Assembly (NCBI RefSeq): GCF_002929825.1
Contig: NZ_PJJN01000030.1
Coordinates: forward strand, 124,001 to 188,000
Reading direction: 5' to 3'
DNA: 64,000 nt
Origin: Cryobacterium sp. Y29
Lineage (GTDB): Bacteria > Actinomycetota > Actinomycetes > Actinomycetales > Microbacteriaceae
The position numbers were made by a program, and so were the translations under genes. How positions within the stretch are numbered: position 1 is the first letter of the stretch; every line of letters begins with the position of its first letter. The notes beneath the pieces were generated by a model that made no database searches, was not told where the DNA came from, and saw only the letters and a list, made by a program, of their open reading frames with translations. Shown in pieces: positions 59,238-64,000 of the stretch.

Positions 59238-61925
59238 TCACGGCTCGAGGAGACCGCGAATGTCATCGGCGGTCAGCGCGGTGCTGAACATGGCATCATC
59301 GTCGAGCACAGCGTTGAACAGCTGCGATTTTTGCTTCTGGAGTGCCACGACCTTCTCCTCGATAGTGCCGGTCGCGACGAGGCGGTAGACCATCACGTTG
59401 CGGGTCTGGCCGATGCGGTGGGTGCGGTCGATGGCCTGCGCCTCGGTTTGCGGGTTCCACCACGGGTCGAGCAGGAAGACGTAGTCGGCTTCGGTGAGGT
59501 TGAGACCGAAGCCGCCGGCCTTGAGACTGATCAGGAACACCGGCGCCGCACCGCTTTTAAACCGGTCGATCACCTCGCTGCGCCGCAACGTCGACCCGTC
59601 GAGGTAGCAATACGGAACACCCTGCGCGTCGAGCCGGGCGGCGGCGAGCTTCAAAAATAACGTGAACTGGCTGAAGACAAGAGCCCGGTGTCCCTCGCTG
59701 ATGACATCGTCGAGCTGTTCGAACAGGGCATCCAGCTTACTCGAACGCACGCCCGCATACTTCTTGTCGACGAGGGAGGCGTCGAGGCTCAGCAGGCGCA
59801 GCAGGGTGAGCGAGCGAAAAATGATGAACCGGTTCTTGTCGAGTTCCTCGATCAAACCGTAGAGCTTCTGCCGTTCGCGCTGCAGAAACGTGTCGTAGAG
59901 CTTCTGGTGCGCCGGGTTCAGCGCGATCTGCAGCTCCTGCTCCTGCTTGGGCGGCAGGTCACGGGCAACGACGTCCTTGGTCCGGCGCAAAATCAGCGGG
60001 CGGATGCGCCGCCGCAGCTTCGCGAGTCGCTCGGGGTTCTCACCCCGGGTTACCGGCCGTACGTAGTCCTCGATGAATTTGCGCGATGAGGCAAACAGGC
60101 CCGGCGCGACAATACTGAACAGCGACCACAGATCCATCAGGTTGTTCTCCAGCGGAGTTCCCGTGATGGCCAGTTTGAACGGCGTGTTCAGCTCCTTAGC
60201 GCAGGCATAGGCACGGCTCGTGCGGTTCTTCACGAATTGCGCCTCATCGAGAATGAGGCCAGCCCAGGCCACCGCCTGGTACGCGTCGAAATCGAGACGG
60301 AACAACGCGTACGACGTGATGAGTACGTCGACGTCGGTGGCGGCATCCGCTATGAGCGTGCGGCTTTTTACCTCCGTCGCCGTGAGAGTGCGCACCCGCA
60401 GCCCGGGCGTGAACCGAGTCGCCTCGTTCTGCCAGTTCGCCACAACGGATGTCGGTGCCACGACCAGGAACGGCCCCGGCCCAGAGGCGCTCGCGTGCAC
60501 CAGCAGCGCCAGGGTCTGAAGTGTTTTACCGAGGCCCATGTCATCGGCGAGTACCCCGCCCAGCCGGTGCTTCCAGAGAAATGCGAGCCAGGCGAACCCC
60601 TCCTGCTGGTAGGGGCGCAGGGTGGCGCGTACGCCGCTCGGAAGCGAAGTCGGGTCGATGCCGGCCAGATTTTTGAGCCCGGCGGCGGCTGCCCGCCACG
60701 AGATTGCCGGCACTGTCTCGTCGGCGAGATCCTCGAAATCGCTCCATAAACTGGTCTGGTAGCGGCTGATGCGCAGGCCGGTCTCCCACTCCTGCAGTGC
60801 GCGGGCTTCGTTGATGAGTTCGTGCAGCTGCTCGAACTCGGGGCTCTGCAGGGAGAGATAGCTGTTGTCGACCAGTTTCAGGCGCGTCTGGCCCTTCGCA
60901 AGCGCCGTGAACAGTGGGCCGAATGGCACCGTGATCGCGCCGACGGTGACGATCACGCCGAGGTCGAACCAGTCGCGCTGGTCGGTCTCCACCGTCGTGA
61001 TCACCAAGTGCGGCACTTCGGTGCGCTCAAAGTCGTCGGGCAGCACCTCGGGAAAGCGCACCGAGGCGTCCGTGCTGGTGACCAGGACCGTGCGTTGCAG
61101 CGCCGGATAGACGGAGCCCAGAAACTCGGCCGTATCCTCTGCGGGGACCATCGCCGCCTCGACGCGCCCGACCAGGTGACGCTGCTCGCGATTCAGCGGG
61201 CCAGCGGTCGGTGCAAGCGTGAACACGGTCGGTATGCCGAACCGCACACTGTAGATGCCATGGCCGGCGATGATTCCGGCAGCCTCGAGGGGGTGGTTCT
61301 CCCCGTCGATGTGCAGGCGGGCTTGCAGAACCAGGGGGCCGACAGCATCCGTTCGGGAGGCGTCGAGGCTGATCTCGGCGAGCGAACCGACCCGCACACC
61401 GACGCCTTTCTTGGCGCCGACGAAGCCGATGCCGAGCTGTTCGGCCTCACGCAGCAACGGCCAGAGCAGCGGGCTGGTGAAATTGTCGAGGTAGATCCAG
61501 TCGGTCTCCTGGCTCGTGTACACCTCGCGCACGGCCCTGTAGAGGGCGGCGAACTGCGAGATCCAGCGGTGATGTTCGGGGTCGAGGTTGAACCGGTTCA
61601 GCTGAAAGGTGAGGTGGCTCCAGGTGACATTGCTGCGCACCCAGTTACCCTTCGCATTCGAGATAACCGGCCGCACGCCGAGCCGAAACTCGCCGTGGCC
61701 GGGCTCGAGCGTTTTCACCGGCTTGGCCGTCGGCCCACGCCACCGGTCATTCGTGCGCGGAGTCTGCTCGCGCAGCTCGAACTGCAGCCCCATCGCCACT
61801 TTCGGTCCGGTAGCCAGTGCACGCGGTTGCCCGAAATTACCGATTCGCGGCAGAGCGGATGCCGGCGGCTCGGGCGCCTGCACCAGCCGCTTCCACGCGG
61901 GGGTCAGGTCTGGGCCGTTCGACAT
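59238..61925 (-). CDS. SNF2-family helicase-like ATPase, short form
   Basis: The 895-aa protein has the SNF2 motor: ADDMGLGKTLQTLALL (Walker A), ILDEAQFVKN (DEAQ box), ITGTPLENNLMDLWSLF, VFSQFTLFL and PWWNPQTEAQAIDRTHRIGQ. Related bacterial proteins often start with a SWIM zinc finger of about 150-200 residues; here the N-terminus begins after that region, so the finger is missing. It remodels protein-DNA or protein-RNA complexes. The start lies 4 bases after the oligopeptidase stop, an operon. Confidence 0.9.
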   Translation of the reverse strand: MSNGPDLTPAWKRLVQAPEPPASALPRIGNFGQPRALATGPKVAMGLQFELREQTPRTNDRWRGPTAKPVKTLEPGHGEFRLGVRPVISNAKGNWVRSNVTWSHLTFQLNRFNLDPEHHRWISQFAALYRAVREVYTSQETDWIYLDNFTSPLLWPLLREAEQLGIGFVGAKKGVGVRVGSLAEISLDASRTDAVGPLVLQARLHIDGENHPLEAAGIIAGHGIYSVRFGIPTVFTLAPTAGPLNREQRHLVGRVEAAMVPAEDTAEFLGSVYPALQRTVLVTSTDASVRFPEVLPDDFERTEVPHLVITTVETDQRDWFDLGVIVTVGAITVPFGPLFTALAKGQTRLKLVDNSYLSLQSPEFEQLHELINEARALQEWETGLRISRYQTSLWSDFEDLADETVPAISWRAAAAGLKNLAGIDPTSLPSGVRATLRPYQQEGFAWLAFLWKHRLGGVLADDMGLGKTLQTLALLVHASASGPGPFLVVAPTSVVANWQNEATRFTPGLRVRTLTATEVKSRTLIADAATDVDVLITSYALFRLDFDAYQAVAWAGLILDEAQFVKNRTSRAYACAKELNTPFKLAITGTPLENNLMDLWSLFSIVAPGLFASSRKFIEDYVRPVTRGENPERLAKLRRRIRPLILRRTKDVVARDLPPKQEQELQIALNPAHQKLYDTFLQRERQKLYGLIEELDKNRFIIFRSLTLLRLLSLDASLVDKKYAGVRSSKLDALFEQLDDVISEGHRALVFSQFTLFLKLAAARLDAQGVPYCYLDGSTLRRSEVIDRFKSGAAPVFLISLKAGGFGLNLTEADYVFLLDPWWNPQTEAQAIDRTHRIGQTRNVMVYRLVATGTIEEKVVALQKQKSQLFNAVLDDDAMFSTALTADDIRGLLEP

Positions 61926-61929
61926 TCCC

Positions 61930-64000
61930 CTAGCTGTCGCTCTCTGACGGATTCAGACCGGCGGTGCCCAGCACCCAGGCGTAGTTGAACGCGCGCTCAC
62001 GCCACGCGCTGTAGCGACCGGAAACGCCGCCGTGGCCGGCCGACATTTCGGTCTTGAGGAGGGCATCCGCTCCGACTTCCCGGAGCTTAGCCACCCATTT
62101 TGCCGGCTCGACGTAGAGAACGCGGGTATCGTTCAGGCTGGTCACGGCGAGGATATGCGGGTAGGCGACGGCGCGCACGTTCTCGACCGGAGAGTACGAC
62201 TTCATGTAGGCGTACACCTCGGCATCGTGCAGGGGATCGCCCCACTCGTCCCACTCGATCACGGTAAGCGGCAGTGAGGGGTCGAGAATCGAGGTGAGGG
62301 CGTCGACGAATGGAACCTCGGCGAGGATGCCGGCGAACAGCTCGGGCGCGAGGTTCGCCACGGCGCCCATGAGCAGCCCGCCGGCGCTGCCGCCCTCGGC
62401 GACCAGTTGGTCGGGAGTCGTGAAGCCCGAGTCGATGATGTGCCGGGCGCAACTCACGAAGTCGGTGAAGGTGTTGCGCTTGGTCAGGGTCTTGCCGGTT
62501 TCGTACCAGGTTCGGCCGAGTTCGCCGCCGCCGCGCACGTGCGCGATGGCGAAGATCATGCCGCGGTCGAGCAGGCTGAGCCGGGCAATACCGAATCCGG
62601 GGTCGATGCTGTGCTCGTACGATCCATAGCCGTAGAGCAGTGTCGGCGCCGGGGTGCCGGGCAGGACGAGGTCGCGGCGGTAGACCAGCGAAATGGGTAC
62701 CCGGGTGCCGTCTTCGGCGGTCGCCCACTCACGGCGCTGTTCGTACAGCGTGGGGTCATAACCGCCGAGCACCGGCTGCTGCTTGAGCAAGCGGCGCTCG
62801 CCGGTAGCCACGACGAGGTCGTACACCGTTGACGGGGTGACGAAGCTCGTGAAGCCGAATCGAATGGTCGGCTGCGTCCACTCCGGGTTGCCGGCCGCGC
62901 CGACGGCGAACAACGGCTCGTCGAAGTCGAGCTCGGTCAGTCCGCTCTCGTCGTGCCGATCGATGGCGATCCGGGTGAGGCCGTCCCGGCGGTACTCCAC
63001 GACCAGAAAGTCAGCGAACGCGTCGACGCTTTCGAGGCGGATCTGTGGGTCATGCGGCAGCAGCATCCGCTGGGTGCCCCGCGGATCTTCTACTGCGACG
63101 CTGACCAGCTCGAAATTGACCGCGCCGCCGCCGTTATGCACGATCAGCAGGCGGTCTTCACCGTTGACGATGGCGTGCTCAACATCGTATTCGGTGTGGT
63201 CGTGGCGGGGCCAGACCACGGTGAAGTCACCGGTGGGGTCGCTCGCATCGAGCAACCAGGATTCGGTGGTGACGCTCGAGCCGGCCTCGATCATGAGGAA
63301 TTTGCGGCTGCGAGTGATGCCGACGCCGACCCAGAACCGTTCATCGGGTTCGTGAAAGATGCTGGTGTCAGTGGTTCGTGCGGCGCCGATTTCGTGCCGC
63401 CAGACGGTGTCGGGGCGCCAGGCGTCGTCGACGGTGGTGTAAAAGAGGTAGCGTCCACTCGGGTCGAACAGGGCGCCGGCGCTCGTGTTCGGGATAGTGT
63501 CTGGCAGGTTCTCGCCGGTCGCGATGACGCGTACCCGGATCGTATAGCGTTCGTCGCCCTCGACATCGACGGCGTAGAGCAGTTGGGTGCCGTCGTCGCT
63601 GAGGTCGAAGCTACCGAGGGAAAAGAACTCGTGGCCTTCGGCTTCGACGTTGTCATCGAGCAGGATCTGCTCGCCGGTCAGGCCAGTCTGGTCGCTGCCG
63701 CTGATGAGGGGAGCGGCCCAGTCGCTCGGGCTGCTGATCGGCGCGCGACAGTGAATGCCGTACTCCTGGCCCTCGACCGTGCGGGTGTAGTACCAGTAGT
63801 TTCCCCGGCGCACCGGAACACTCAGGTCGGTCTCCTGGGTGCGGTTTTTGATCTCGTTGAAAATCTGCTGCCGGAGCGGTTCCTGGTGGGCGGTGCGGGC
63901 ATTTGTGTAGCTGTTCTCCGCTTCGAGGTGGGCGATGACCTCGGGGCTGGCCTTGTTACGCAACCACTCGTAGTCGTCGATATAGACGTCGCCGTGGTGT
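61930..64000 (-). CDS. ptrB: Oligopeptidase B / S9 family peptidase, 5' end outside window
   Basis: About 690 residues are present. The N-terminal beta-propeller begins before the right edge (the last codons read DDYEWLRNKASPEV) and the C-terminal alpha/beta-hydrolase domain is complete. The catalytic Ser is in EGGSAGGLLMG, Asp in VTSLNDTRVLY and His in SAGHGGVSGR. It cuts after basic residues in short peptides. Only the start is missing. It is followed directly by the SNF2 gene. Confidence 0.92.
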   Translation of the reverse strand, partial: HHGDVYIDDYEWLRNKASPEVIAHLEAENSYTNARTAHQEPLRQQIFNEIKNRTQETDLSVPVRRGNYWYYTRTVEGQEYGIHCRAPISSPSDWAAPLISGSDQTGLTGEQILLDDNVEAEGHEFFSLGSFDLSDDGTQLLYAVDVEGDERYTIRVRVIATGENLPDTIPNTSAGALFDPSGRYLFYTTVDDAWRPDTVWRHEIGAARTTDTSIFHEPDERFWVGVGITRSRKFLMIEAGSSVTTESWLLDASDPTGDFTVVWPRHDHTEYDVEHAIVNGEDRLLIVHNGGGAVNFELVSVAVEDPRGTQRMLLPHDPQIRLESVDAFADFLVVEYRRDGLTRIAIDRHDESGLTELDFDEPLFAVGAAGNPEWTQPTIRFGFTSFVTPSTVYDLVVATGERRLLKQQPVLGGYDPTLYEQRREWATAEDGTRVPISLVYRRDLVLPGTPAPTLLYGYGSYEHSIDPGFGIARLSLLDRGMIFAIAHVRGGGELGRTWYETGKTLTKRNTFTDFVSCARHIIDSGFTTPDQLVAEGGSAGGLLMGAVANLAPELFAGILAEVPFVDALTSILDPSLPLTVIEWDEWGDPLHDAEVYAYMKSYSPVENVRAVAYPHILAVTSLNDTRVLYVEPAKWVAKLREVGADALLKTEMSAGHGGVSGRYSAWRERAFNYAWVLGTAGLNPSESDS

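Overview
The window is chromosomal DNA from a high-GC Gram-positive bacterium. Actinobacteria, and most likely a cold-adapted member of the Microbacteriaceae such as Cryobacterium, are suggested by the large NAD-dependent glutamate dehydrogenase, a DUF222/HNH endonuclease, actinobacterial small-protein families, leaderless and GTG-started genes, and a secreted DUF3494 ice-binding protein. The genus is an inference. I found no rRNA, tRNA, CRISPR array, insertion sequence or replication origin.

Region by region. 1-4.1 kb: a glyoxylate-assimilation operon (hyi-glxR-gcl, cut by the left edge) divergent from an IclR regulator, with an IclR-type palindrome between them. 4.3-9.3 kb: a stand-alone maltokinase-cap-like protein, two doubtful small genes, then a ROK regulator followed by the three parts of an ascorbate-type PTS (EIIA, EIIB, EIIC), closed by a strong terminator. 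9.3-14.9 kb: a quinone oxidoreductase, an MFS exporter, an AlkD-like protein with its upstream membrane gene, a LysE exporter and an alanine/glycine-rich protein. This stretch and the next also hold broken second copies of the AlkD-like and LysE genes.

15-34.7 kb is the accessory, scarred part. It contains a VapBC module, a C-terminal gene fragment, a LysE relic with an internal deletion, a secreted thermonuclease and a NERD protein. These are followed by a coupled NUDIX plus PLD/SF2-helicase/DUF3427 pair with lower GC, a HelD-like helicase that appears to start by coupling to a 7-codon minicistron, and a Phd/RelE-type toxin-antitoxin pair with twin palindromic operators. Next come remnants of a DnaQ-like exonuclease and of a second helD N-terminus, an unknown membrane/lipoprotein pair, a DUF2256-DUF3253 protein, YccF, a cupin, a PadR regulator with an AarF/UbiB kinase, a DUF222/HNH protein and a HAD protein that seems to have lost its nucleophile.

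34.7-42.6 kb is a peptide or N-acyl-amino-acid scavenging locus. The minus-strand genes are an amidohydrolase, an IclR regulator, a solute-binding lipoprotein, a permease, an ATPase and an M20D amidohydrolase. Divergent from them is a new 48-codon small ORF coupled to an M20 dipeptidase. 42.6-64 kb is more ordinary: a relic PemK/MazF fragment, a wall-lytic protein behind a highly folded leader, the 1,616-aa NAD-glutamate dehydrogenase, small redox and hypothetical genes, the ice-binding protein with a folded leader, a histidine phosphatase, an EEP hydrolase, a TauE/SafE exporter, a HAD phosphatase, an orphan DarT-like (DUF4433) protein, a MOSC protein, a small HTH protein, Dps, an aldo-keto reductase, an SNF2 helicase and an oligopeptidase B cut by the right edge.

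The most promising parts for new biology are the NERD/NUDIX/PLD-helicase/HelD cluster at 17.8-25.1 kb, the orphan DarT-like gene at 55.4 kb, the small-ORF couplings at 22.3 and 41.1 kb, and the three truncated paralogue scars.
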